This document shows, piece by piece, positions 55,135 to 64,000 of a DNA stretch of 64,000 nucleotides (its first letter is position 1; every line of letters begins with the position of its first letter). The translations under genes were made by a program, and so were the position numbers. The notes beneath the pieces are model-generated. The model saw only the letters and a program-made list of their open reading frames with translations, was not told the origin of the DNA and searched no databases. Source of the stretch: Gonocerus acuteangulatus (taxonomy: Eukaryota; Arthropoda; Insecta; Hemiptera; Coreidae); assembly GCA_946811695.1 (NCBI GenBank), contig OX328130.1, positions 70,197,842-70,261,841 on the forward strand, written 5' to 3'.

Positions 55135-55240
55135 TGCAAACAGCACGTGATCGGTCACCCATCCAGGTACTGGCCACGCCCGACGTTGCTTAACTTTGTA
55201 GATCAACGGGAACCGGTGCACTCAACATGGATTAGATGGA
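55135..55240 (-). pseudogene. 5S rRNA-derived sequence
   Basis: Minus strand: TGAGTGCACCGGTTCCCGT, AAGTTAAGCAACGTCGGGCG, AGTACCTGGATGGGTGACCG and CACGTGCTG. These are the canonical 5S order, including the internal control box (GTCGGGCG, GGATGGGTGACC). The first bases and the final stem are altered, so it is not a clean 5S gene. It may be a dispersed pseudogene or the head of a 5S-derived SINE; it lies immediately after the HINE-B 3' end. Confidence 0.85.
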
Positions 55241-55473
55241 ATTTCTCAATTAATGCATTATCTTACAAGAACTTGGAATCCTGCCGGAACACCTACCTGT
55301 TATAGCTGAGTCAATAATTATTGACTCACTAGGCATAATAAGCCAACATATTTATGGTCACTAAAGGACATCACTCCTGCGGATGAATCACTACTGGTTA
55401 TTTTTAAAATTCAACGAACATAAGAAACAGCTTAGTCTAAGGAATTCGTTCCTTAGACTAACCTGTTTCTTGT
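55241..55473. other. Palindrome-rich spacer
   Basis: Two striking inverted repeats: TGAGTCAATAA joined to TTATTGACTCA (55307-55328, perfect, with an AP-1-like site in each arm), and a hairpin of 28-nt arms with a TTCG loop (55417-55476; key parts TTAGTCTAAGGAA and TTCCTTAGACTAA, one extra mismatch pair each side). The second hairpin runs into the 5' end of the next HINE-B. Confidence 0.75.
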
Positions 55474-55610
55474 GTTTTAGCGCGGTTACACCCTATCTTT
55501 ATAGGGAGAATGCGCTTAAGAGGTTGACCTCATGACGCAATCCAGAAGTGCGGACTAGAATCTTTCTCGTTTCAGACCCCATAGATCACGAAAATATAGC
55601 TGGTTCAAAT

Positions 55611-55818
55611 TTCCTTAAGCTTATAAGCTGGACTCCATAGGGAGTACTTGGGAACGAGAGGACTTCCTTGCAAGAAGTGCCCCTGAAGAGGTGCGAAGAA
55701 AAGATGCACGAAACATGTCGGGCCCAATAAATAAACTAGTATAAAAAAAAAGACTGCTTTAATGACCCCATGCCTACTAGGATAAAAAAGAATTTGGATA
55801 TTTTGCGTCATCTATAAG

Positions 55819-55827
<9 letters not shown>
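55611..55827 (+). mobile_element. Penelope-type terminus (family P2)
   Basis: Plus-strand match to 19303-19510: GAACGAGAGGACTTCC, the ribozyme core, CCCAATAAATAAACTAG and TTTTGCGTCATCTATAAGAA at the (TA)n border. It carries no coding sequence. Confidence 0.6.
55677..55723 (+). ncRNA. Hammerhead-ribozyme-like motif, best paired copy
   Basis: Stem I GCCC/GGGC, core CTGAAGA, extra G, stem II GTGC/GCAC with an A-rich loop, GAAAC, minimal stem III ACATGT, and cleavage triplet GTC. All catalytic-core positions fit the hammerhead consensus except the extra purine before stem II, which recurs in every copy in this window. Confidence 0.65.
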
Positions 55828-55880
<53 letters not shown>

Positions 55881-56504
55881 TTATATATATGTTTGTCTGT
55901 TCGCGCTCTAGCAAGCTCAAAAAAGGTCCGATTTTGATGAAGTTTGGTACATCTGTCTTCTAATTTGAAAGGTCAAGTTTGTTAACCAGCAGAATCGGCC
56001 CACTGGAAGATAGTGTTTGGGGCAAAATTCGTGCAAAAAAAATCGTAACGCTTACGTTTTTGAGTTCATATGCTTGCAGGTACTTGTTTTATAGGTTTCT
56101 TAACATAGGAAATCGAATGAAACAATTTTCAAGGCGATAACCGTAACCGTTTTTGAGAAAAGTTGAATCAATGTTTTTGTCAGTCATTATTTTTTGTGGG
56201 TACTTAGAATCGCGGGATTCGATTGAAATATTTTGTACATCTTGGAAATTAATCCAAACTAAGATATTTAAAGTTTGGTCATATTTGGAGTTAAGGAAGT
56301 ATGCGAAAAAAAATATTTTATTAATAGACATGAAAAGTTTTCGGATCTTCATACATTTTTCGTAAATATCTCGATAACGGTTGGGAAATCGTGGTAAGTG
56401 GAAGGTGACCATTCGAATGCTTACTAAATTCTCTACAAAAATGCTTCTGAAGCAATATTCGATAGGGCAACGTCAATCAGAGATATTTAAGCTTAAAACT
56501 TAAA

Positions 56505-58347
56505 AAAGTCCGACTCGCAGGAACTGCGTCATCTTAGCGCGGTTCCATTCATATCCCTAGTGTTATTTTGTAGACTTAGAATAGAAACAGTTATTACTTT
56601 GTTTGCATCATTCCTAATGTAAACAAATATGAAAAAAAAAAAAAAAAAAAAAAAAACAAGACTTTCGGCTAGGGATGAAACTAACCTAAGCAGAAATTAC
56701 TCTTTCTGCCGTCCCAAGTTTCGGTCTACGAAGACTCTTCTACGAATATATTTCTAATTTACTTAACTTGCAGTGCAAAAATATCCATTTTACTTTAAAA
56801 TGCAATTAAACAAAATAAAATTGTACATGAAAATGAGAAAGTAGTGTTATTTTTTATTGAACTACGGCCACATTCAACCACAAAATATAATTATATTTCT
56901 AGTATAGAATTTGGCTGCATGACTTCCTACAGGTAAAGGTAACTGTCAGCTGTCCTAGAATGCTTGATGAGAACAATGAATCTTGATTTATGAAGTGCAA
57001 TAACAGCCTACCTGAACCGGCCTACTATCTCGACCCGGACTGACTCTACACAGAGAATATTTACTTTTTCAGTTCAAAGAATTTGTATTTATTCCCCTGT
57101 TTTATTGAGAAATACATCCTCCTCCTAGAAGCAACAACAAAATAACAAGAAATAAAAACAGACAAAAAGAACCGTATAAATTACCGAAATCAATTATCGT
57201 TTATCAAACTTCTAAGTTATATGTACTTATTTCTCCGTTTGACATCGCCTAATCAAAACTTTCTTCAGAACCTGTTTTCCAGAGCATTTAGTAAGCTTTC
57301 GAATGGAAACCATCCGTTTACCAAGATTCTCAACGGTTTTCGAGATACTAACGAAAGTATAAAAGGTTACCAAAACTTTTCTTGTCTGTTAATAAAATAT
57401 TTTATTTTATACAAAGTTCCCAAAACAAAGGGACCAAGAACAAGTATTCAAGTTTAAGTAGAATCCCCTTCCCACTTATGGCCTTATAGGATAGAAAGCC
57501 TAATAAAGCCTATCTAGTCGATACTGAAGGACCAAGAACAATTCTTCACGATCGACTAGATTCCCCTGCCTAATAAAGCCTATATAGAATAATACGGCTA
57601 ATAAAGCCTATCTAATTGATACAGAAGGACAAGGGACAAGTCTTCCCATTTCATAAAAAAATAAAAAGCAATAAAAAACCAAGGAAAAGATACAAAAAGA
57701 ACGACAAAAGCCCGTTCATAAGAACAAAACAGACGTATTTGAAGTTTTAAGCATTTATTTCTCCGATTGACATAACCTAATCAAAAATAGTTTTAGAATC
57801 ATTTTTGTAGAGAATTTAGTAAGCTTTCATATAGTTTCAATCCACTTACCACGATTTCCCAACCGTGTTCGAGATATTAATGAAAGTATACGAAGTTTCC
57901 AAAACTTTTCATATCTGTTCATAAAATATTTTATTCTAACCCTTCCTTAACTCCAAACGTAACATAACTTTCAACATATTAGTTTTAATGAAAGTAGAAC
58001 ATGCAGATAATGTTTCAACTGAATCCCGTTATTCTAAGTACCCAAACCAAAAACGGTATTCAAAAACTATTTTTCCAATTTTCTCGACAACGGTTAAAGC
58101 TATCGCCTTGAAAATGGTTTCATTCGTTTTTCTAGCCCAAGAGGCCTATAAAACGAGTACTTACAAGCTTATGAACTCAAAAACGTAAGCGTTACGATTT
58201 TTTCTGCGCGAATTTCGCCCCAAACGCCATCTTCCAGTGGGCAGATTTTGCTGGTTAACGAACTTGACCTTTCAAATTGGACGACAGATTTTTGTACCAA
58301 ATTTCATCAAAATCGGACCATTCGTCTTCTATTTAGAGAGCGAACAG

Positions 58348-58402
<55 letters not shown>

Positions 58403-58565
58403 TATACATATATATATATATACAAATTTGAACCACCGTTATTTTCGGTTTCTAGGGGTTCTGAAACGCAAAATTTTCTAGTCGGCACTTCCGGATTGTT
58501 TCATTGTATCAACCTTATAAGCGGGGTTCCTCCCTATGGGGGAGGGAGGAACCGCGCTAAAAGTG
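56505..58565 (-). mobile_element. HINE-B element, inverted, near complete, with inserts
   Basis: The 3' end (complement) is AAAAGTCCGACTCGCAGG at 56505; the 5' end is GGAACCGCGCTAAAA at 58565. The (TA)n core lies at 58351-58417. Extra sequence makes it about 2.06 kb: a non-B stretch at 56820-57060 and a tandem region at 57470-57650 with CTAATAAAGCCTAT repeated three times. Two copies of the right half may be merged (57230-57420 and 57780-57960 both carry TAGTAAGCTTTC). Confidence 0.7.
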
Positions 58566-59190
58566 TTAGTTTTGTTGTTTTGAAAGGGTTTTTTCTTTGT
58601 TTATCTCACTTTTAAATTGGTTGTTTTTTGTTTTAAATTGCATTCATCAGTAAAATTAGTATTGTTGTAAAATAAGCTAAGAAATGGGGAAAGGTATTGG
58701 TAATAAGTTTGGAGTAGCTGTGGTAATCAAGATGGCTGTGGCTAATCATGATGACGGCTAATCATGATGACGGCATAGTTTGTTTTGAATTCTCCTATCT
58801 ATATAACTTTCCTCATAGCCTCCAACTGAAGTTATTGTTATTTCTTATTTTATAGAAAGATTTAATGCACGACAGAATGGAGTTTTATTCGCCATGAAGC
58901 TCATATTTACAGTTGATTATAACAGTAAAAGGAATTTGCTAGTAAAACAAGATACTTAAAATGACAACGAATTTTTGGTTGTTTAGAATAGAGCCTTCTC
59001 AGCTGTTCTCGAAGAGTAAGTACGTTTTCAGTACATCATTGTTTTGACTTATACAGATTAAGAATTATCCGCTTCTGTGTGAGTTGGCTACTGCCAGTTT
59101 CCTGTGATTTGTGATGCTAATCTATTTCATTTCTTCGAGATGAACGCAACCGCGCTAAGATGACGCAGTTCTTACGAGTCGGATTTTTGT
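58566..59190 (+). mobile_element. HINE-B variant, right half and 3' end
   Basis: It starts head-to-head with the previous copy. It shares TGGAGTAGCTGTGGTAATCA and GCTAGTAAAACAAGATAC with 8.25-8.53 kb (inverted) and ends CAACCGCGCTAAGATGACG, the GCAG-TTC-TTAC hairpin (worn) and GGATTTTTG at about 59190. A TTG repeat follows. Confidence 0.65.
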
Positions 59191-59348
59191 TGTTGTTGTT
59201 GTTTTGTTTGTTTTTTATTAGAAGAACAATTTTTATTTATTTTTTGGCACGTCTAGTGCCCACAAACTATTGAAAACACAGAAAAAATTACAAGATCATG
59301 AAATAAATGAATGCCTCGAGGAATTATCAGCATACTGTTTCTCGAGCA

Positions 59349-59696
59349 GAGGACGAGGTTAGCTCAGTGGTAGAGCACTCGACTAATGAACTGGAGGACC
59401 AGGTTCAAAACCCGAGCGCGCACTAAAGATTTTTTCTTCTAGTGCTGCCGTTCGAGGGTTGGATTTGGGGTCCCAGATCGTCCCTAGGCTCACCCAGCCT
59501 TTAATTAATTTAATTAATAATGGGTACCTTGGGTGCTAATGACTCTAGCAGTCGAAGCAGCCAAGGGGAAAATCAGGCGGCCGGAGCATAGTGTTGACCA
59601 CACTATCTCCCTAGTGTGCCGTATGGTCAAGAATCAGATACCTCTACAGTATCTGCCCCTCTGGACCCTTGTGGCCTGTTGGGGGACTGATTTTTT
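59349..59696 (+). mobile_element. tRNA-derived SINE (SINE2), 12-bp target duplication
   Basis: GTTTCTCGAGCA is present at 59337-59348 and 59697-59708. The head GAGGTTAGCTCAGTGGTAGA holds the A box and CCAGGTTCAAAACCC the B box. The body (CTTCTAGTGCTGCCG, CTTTAATTAATTTAATTAAT, AGGCGGCCGGAGCATA, CCTCTACAGTATCTGCCCC) matches the inverted copy at 34526-34890. The tail is GGGGACTGATTTTTT. Boundaries are exact. Confidence 0.92.
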
Positions 59697-59708
59697 GTTT
59701 CTCGAGCA

Positions 59709-60321
59709 ACCCAATAACTTTGGATAGCCCACTTCATTATTTCATTAAACAAAGTTTTCTTCTTCGTTCCCTAGAACATTTTATCTGTTGACATTTTAAA
59801 TATGATGTTGCAACGAGCATCTAAATTCCTGTAAAAATAAATATTATTTATTTCATTTTATTTTCCACATATTTCTGACCTTTATTTACGTATAATTATT
59901 TATTCTTAATATATAAAGAATAAATTATTTATTTCGTTAATTTATGCGATGTATTTGAAAATTCTATACTGAATCATTTAATAACTGATGAATTGCATAG
60001 AATAAATCTTTTGGAGATTGATTTATTTTTTTTTTAAATATTGCTACTTTCGGTAGTACTAGAATTCTGATTACAATAGAAACACTTTGTTACAAAAGGT
60101 TATTCGGAAGGGTGAAATAGAACTGTCCATAGGAAGGACAGGATGAGGAATGGATGAGGATAGGAAAATTGGCGGGATGTTGGATAGAAGGGATGGGATG
60201 GATACCCGATCTTCACGGATGAATAGGAGAAGGGGATTGGAATCTTGAAAGGAGCTTGAAGGATATTCTTGGCCCGCGCGAATCATCCCGCGTAAACCTT
60301 CCCGCCTAAAGTGTCAAACCG
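59709..60321. other. Apparently unique sequence
   Basis: Very AT-rich to 60060, then a GGATGAGGA-rich purine stretch (60120-60250). No gene is recognised. Confidence 0.35.
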
Positions 60322-60770
60322 ATGAAATACTATCTTAGCATATTATCATATCGTAGCGCGTTTCATCTGAACTACAGTTGTGGAACTGAAGTGGTCATAA
60401 GAAACATATTTAGTAGCGTATATAGAAATGTTTATGGTAGCGTATACAGAAACGTATTTAGTGGCGTATACAGTAACGTATGCAGAAAGGCATATAGCAG
60501 CGCGTTTCCCCTAAACTACAGTTGTGGCACTGAAGTGGCCATAAGAAACGTATTTAGTAGCGTATATAGAAATGTTTATGGTAGCGTATTCAGAAACGTA
60601 TTTAGTGGCGTATACAGTAACGTATACAGAAAGGCATATAGCAGCGCGTTTCCTCTAAACTACCGTTGTGGCACTGAAGTGGCCATAAGAAACGTATATA
60701 GTAGCGTATATAGAAACTTATAGAGTAGCGCGTTTCCTCTAAACTACCAAGCTGGCACTAAAGTGGTACT
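60322..60770 (+). repeat. 144-bp in-frame repeat with 133-codon open frame
   Basis: Units start at about 60371, 60515 and 60659 (ACTACAGTTGTGG or ACTACCGTTGTGG) with a period of exactly 144 bp; a worn fourth unit follows. Each contains about 24-bp sub-repeats (GTAGCGTATATAGAAA, GTGGCGTATACAGTAA). Because 144 is divisible by 3, the frame 60322-60723 stays open and encodes sub-repeats like SSVYRNVYGSVYRNV. It could be a minisatellite or a repetitive peptide; no homology is known to me. Confidence 0.7.
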
Positions 60771-60879
60771 GAGAAATATCGACGTTTCAAAACGAATAGC
60801 TCAAGAAAAAACTGATCATTAAAATTTAATGAATTTTTGAAGTCCAAATTTTATCCGAAATTTAAATATCTTAAGATAA

Positions 60880-61060
60880 TGGTTGGGATTCGGCTAAGAA
60901 AAAATAAGTCATATGTTTAGAAAAATCTATATTCCAGAAGTTTCGGCTACTCTTTGGTAGCCTTTGTCAGCTAAAAAACAAAAAAAAAAAAACAAAAAAA
61001 AAACGCAGAATTAAAAAAAAAATAATAGGTTAACCAATAAAAACAATATGTTAGATCGAT
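60880..61060 (-). mobile_element. Penelope-type terminus, degenerate
   Basis: GGTTGGGATTCGGCTAA, AAAAATCTATATTCCAG, then a ribozyme-like core (complement CTGACAA, stem GGCTACC/GGTAGCC-like, GAAAC; about 60936-60982) and a long A-rich end. It is the short version of 19960-20400. The core G-to-A change would abolish cleavage. Confidence 0.5.
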
Positions 61061-61099
61061 AAAAACGAAAATAAAAATAAGTAACACAACATTATAAAC

Positions 61100-61755
61100 G
61101 TCCGCCTCGCACGAACTGCATCATCTTTGCGCGTTTGCATTTATATAATTAGTCCTCGTAGAGAAGTAATATAAGATTTTAAGCGCCAAGACAGTAAACT
61201 GATTGCATCCTAAGCGGAAATTATTTCACAACGTTATTGAAAACACCATAACAATGGTTCCAAAAGAACAAAACTAATAATTTCGAAGTTTTAAGCACTT
61301 ATTTTTTCGATTGACATCAACCCATCGAAAATTACATTAGATGCTTATTTATAGAGAATGCAGTAAGCTTTCGAATAGTAACTTACCATTTACAATGACT
61401 TTCCAACTGTTTTTGAGATATTTTTGAAAATATACCAAGATCCAAAAACCTTTCATGTCTATTAATAACATTTTTTTTTCTTTAATACTTCTTTACCTCC
61501 AAACGCGATCAAAATTTAAATACTTTAGATTAGATGAATGTCAAACATCTAGAAATACTCAATCAATCGTTGCTGAATACCCAATCAGAAAATTCGTTTG
61601 AAAAAGAACTAAATGGCAAAAGCCATGTTCTGGTGGACGGATTCTCCTGGTTAACGAACATGACCTTACAAATTGGACTAAAGATTTTTGTAACAAATTT
61701 CATCGAAATAGGACCATTTTTGAGCCGGCGAGAGAGCGAACAGACAAATATACAT
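61100..61755 (-). mobile_element. HINE-B element, 3' two thirds
   Basis: Complement of the B terminus, worn (GTCCGCCTCGCACGAACTGC), then TTAAGCGCCAAG, TAAGCGGAAATTATTTC, TTCGATTGACATCAACCC, GTAAGCTTTCGAATAG and GAGCGAACAGACAAATATA, where the core should begin. A CAGGGTGTCCC element starts there instead. Confidence 0.65.
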
Positions 61756-61758
61756 ATA

Positions 61759-62575
61759 CAGGGTGTCCCAGTATATGTGTCCACCCTCTTTTCCTCCTAG
61801 AGTTGTTGGAATTTCGAAATGAAACTTGGTAGGTCTTAGTTATGTTGCATGAGGTTACTTTTGAAGGTTTAGTTGACTTTATACCATTCTCCAACTTTTT
61901 TCCAGCGCATCTAACTCTGGCTAGATTTTCCAATGGCGGCAGGTATTTTCTATGACGAATTCTCATAGAAAATTTAATTTTAAGACTAATTTATTCTGAG
62001 ACATCTTTTGATCCGACGCACCGTTTGCGCGTAAATAGTAAAAAACTGAAAAATATCGCCCTTTTGTAGACAAATTCCTATTTATCACTGAAACCAAGCC
62101 TTGTACGTAAAAACACCTCAATGTAAACGTTGTAGCCTATTAATTTTCCTTTCAGATGATACCAAGATCAAAGTTGTAGATTAAATATTTAACGGGGTAT
62201 TATGAATGAAAACAAAGGCAAATTTTTTTTTAAATTTTATGATATAATAATTTCATATGGAAAAATAAATTTATTCTGTTCTGTTTTATAATAATTTTAT
62301 ATACTTTTTTTCATAAAGTAAATAAGTACTTTTTTTTAATTGTTTATGTCAGCTACTTTTTTTCTATTCATATCGATTTTCTGAATTGTTACTTTTTAAA
62401 ACTTCTAAGGTATATTTTTCATTCATAATATCCCGTTAAATATTAAACCTACAACATTGATCTTGGTATCACCTGAAAGGAAACTTAATAGGCTACAACG
62501 TTTGTATCGAGGTGTTTTTACGTAAAAGGCTTGGTTTCAGTGATAAATAGGAATTTGTCTACGGGTCAGTCCATT
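61759..62575 (+). mobile_element. Putative mariner-type tip followed by a foldback
   Basis: CAGGGTGTCCCAGTATATG begins at 61759 after TATA. Further in, two 147-bp arms, 62066-62212 and 62416-62562, are inverse copies at high identity (CAAATTCCTATTTATCACTG against its complement) around a 203-bp AT-rich spacer. A closing CAGGGTG tip was not found, so tip and foldback may be separate elements. Confidence 0.55.
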
Positions 62576-62740
62576 TCAAATCATCCAGAGAAGTAGTGAA
62601 ATGAAACCCATGCCATCAGAATTGCCTGAAACATTTTTTATTTGTTGAGCTGGTTATTTTGATGATTCATACCAAATTTCAGTTAGATATCTTGAACTCT
62701 TTTTAAGTTATGAATTTTTAAAGTTGTCTATAAAACTTGT
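62576..62740. other. Uncharacterised spacer
   Basis: Starts GGGTCAGTCCATTTCAAATC; possibly the tip of another element, but no partner is seen. Confidence 0.3.
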
Positions 62741-62865
62741 TTTAGCACTTTCCTCCGAAGGAAAGTAGCTATTGAGGTTGGACTCATGACGGACTTTTTG
62801 AAAAATTTCTTCAAATCTTTATCGATCCTACCTAGTACACACCTAAAATGACCCCCGTTAAAATT

Positions 62866-62919
<54 letters not shown>

Positions 62920-62938
62920 TATGTATATATATATATGC

Positions 62939-63017
<79 letters not shown>

Positions 63018-63783
63018 CTGTTAACACGATAGCGGCCAGAGTTTTTGTTTTTTCGTCAGGAAACTTGGTATATAGCATTCAATTAGCAAACGATTGAACG
63101 AGTTCGTTAACCACCAAAGTCGGTCCACCGGAAGGGGGGGTTTACGCCCGAACCCAAAACACTAATTTGACCATGTCAGCCGTAATATTTGTTATATTTC
63201 AACGAAACTTGGTATTCGTAGTGGTAATCTAGAGACAAAAGTGAGATATAAAAATAAACTAAATCGGTTCATCAGAAGGGGGGTTTACTCCGGACCCAAA
63301 TTCCTAATAAACTCATACCGGTAGTAATTTCTGCTGTATTGAAACGAAACGCGGTATACGTCGTGGGTAACTCATGGGAAAGAAGTGTTGTAAAAATGAG
63401 CTGAATCGGTCAATCGGAAAGCGGGGGTTTACTTTGTAATATATTTCAATATAAAAGCCCGCCAGACGTAGGTTCACAAAGCCGCCGCAAGGAGCGCTTT
63501 GTATCTAGAGGGACTTTATCCTGTTCCTGCGTTAGATCAAAATACGGTAATATGAGTTTTTTTTTGTATTTATTACGTAGTGTAGTAGGTACCATGTGTA
63601 AACATAACTCTGGAAGGAAATTAATAATTGATCAGTTACTCATTACAAATTTAAAAGAGAACTATTCATGTTTTTATTTTATTTATGTAGGATATTTTAA
63701 GCAAATTCTTCTGGAAAGCAGTCTACACTACTCAAATTCTGAGGAAAGTGCTTAGTTATGCAGCTCCTGCGTGACGGACTTTT
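62741..63783 (+). mobile_element. HINE-A element, copy 4, full length
   Basis: TTTTAGCACTTTCCTCCG to CTGCGTGACGGACTTTTT, with a long mixed (TA)n core (62869-63003), GTGTCTGTTAACACG and only two poly(G) monomers. The 3' end has GAGGAAAGTGCTTAG and the GCAGCTCCTGC hairpin intact. At about 1.04 kb it is the shortest full copy because it has fewer monomers. Confidence 0.88.
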
Positions 63784-64000
63784 TTTGCTTTTACTGACGA
63801 TTTAAGTCAAATGGACTTTCATTAGCTAAAAAAATCATTACTCTGTTAACAGATGGCCCTAGAAGGCTACCTGAACTGAACCTTCGGACTCTATTAAGGT
63901 TCATCTCGGATACGGCGCTGTTGGTGTAACAGGCTGGCTTGTCGGGTGGCACAATAGGCCTTGTTGGCCTCGGTGCAGCTCCCTCTACCTGGGCACCCGT
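63784..64000. other. GC-richer end of window
   Basis: From 63850 on the sequence is clearly richer in GC (GGCTTGTCGGGTGGCAC, GCAGCTCCCTCTACC). It could be the start of another element or of a gene; too little is visible to say. Confidence 0.25.

Larger units (their letters stand above)
55474..56500 (+). mobile_element. HINE-B element with a Penelope-type insertion at its core
   Basis: TTTTAGCGCGGTTACACCC starts it. CCAGAAGTGCGGACTAG and CTGGTTCAAATTT precede the insertion 55611-55827; the (TA)n core (55828-55873), TTTGTCTGTTCGCGC and the right half follow to about 56500. Its 3' end is replaced by an abutting inverted B terminus. Confidence 0.75.

Noticed and set aside
59351..59424. Functional tRNA at the SINE2 head
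   Set aside because: Precise 12-bp target duplications enclose the head plus a 270-bp body; it is a SINE.

Overview
This is an AT-rich, repeat-dominated stretch of an animal nuclear genome. The mix of R1-like and RNase H-bearing non-LTR retrotransposons, EN+ Penelope-like elements, Helitrons, a Tc1/mariner element, a Harbinger remnant and tRNA-derived SINEs suggests an invertebrate, most likely an arthropod; the species cannot be fixed from sequence alone. I found no intact single-copy host gene. Every protein segment I recognise belongs to a mobile element, and nearly all are truncated, frameshifted or interrupted.

Most of the window is built from two dispersed families, here called HINE-A and HINE-B. 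Their architecture matches the DINE-1/Helentron-associated (HINE) class of non-autonomous rolling-circle elements. Each has a 5' terminus starting TTTTAGC with a 12-13 bp subterminal inverted repeat, a central (TA)n microsatellite followed by GTCTGTT, and a 3' end made of the inverted subterminal repeat, a small GCAG-NNN-CTGC hairpin and a terminal CGGACTTTT. About 7 A copies and 15 B copies or fragments are recognisable. Canonical Helitrons (5' TC, 3' CTAG|T) coexist with them: an internally deleted copy at 778-2398, a Rep-domain fragment at 11207-11645, and non-autonomous copies at 11.8-12.4, 36.2-37.5 and 51.3-52.0 kb.

The (TA)n cores of the HINEs act as landing pads. A 5'-truncated R1-like LINE (5454-7919), Penelope-like 3' ends (7997-8205, 44312-45766, 55611-55827), a MITE (10226-10470) and an RNase H LINE fragment (35124-36051) all start or end at such a tract. 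Penelope-type termini in the window carry hammerhead-ribozyme-like cores.

Layout: 1-3.7 kb, HINE-B end, Helitron and family D, whose inverted duplicate lies at 16.0-17.5 kb and preserves the Helitron's empty site; 3.7-15.7 kb, HINE-B copies with R1-like, PLE, SINE and Helitron pieces and HINE-A copy 1; 17.5-22.4 kb, Harbinger remnant, ribozyme-bearing termini and fragments; 24.0-25.6 kb, Tc1 element; 25.6-26.8 kb, 32-bp minisatellite; 27.4-31.0 kb, HINE-B with a 79-bp array grown from its own sequence, then HINE-A copy 2; 31.7-37.5 kb, LINE fragments, a TIR transposon, SINE and Helitron; 37.9-42.9 kb, ~165-bp satellite with higher-order structure; 44.1-46.8 kb, HINE-A split by a Penelope-like element; 48.4-49.0 kb, GC-rich minisatellite; 49.4-59.7 kb, nested HINE, LINE, PLE, 5S-derived and SINE units; 60.3-64 kb, in-frame 144-bp repeats, foldback element and HINE-A copy 4.
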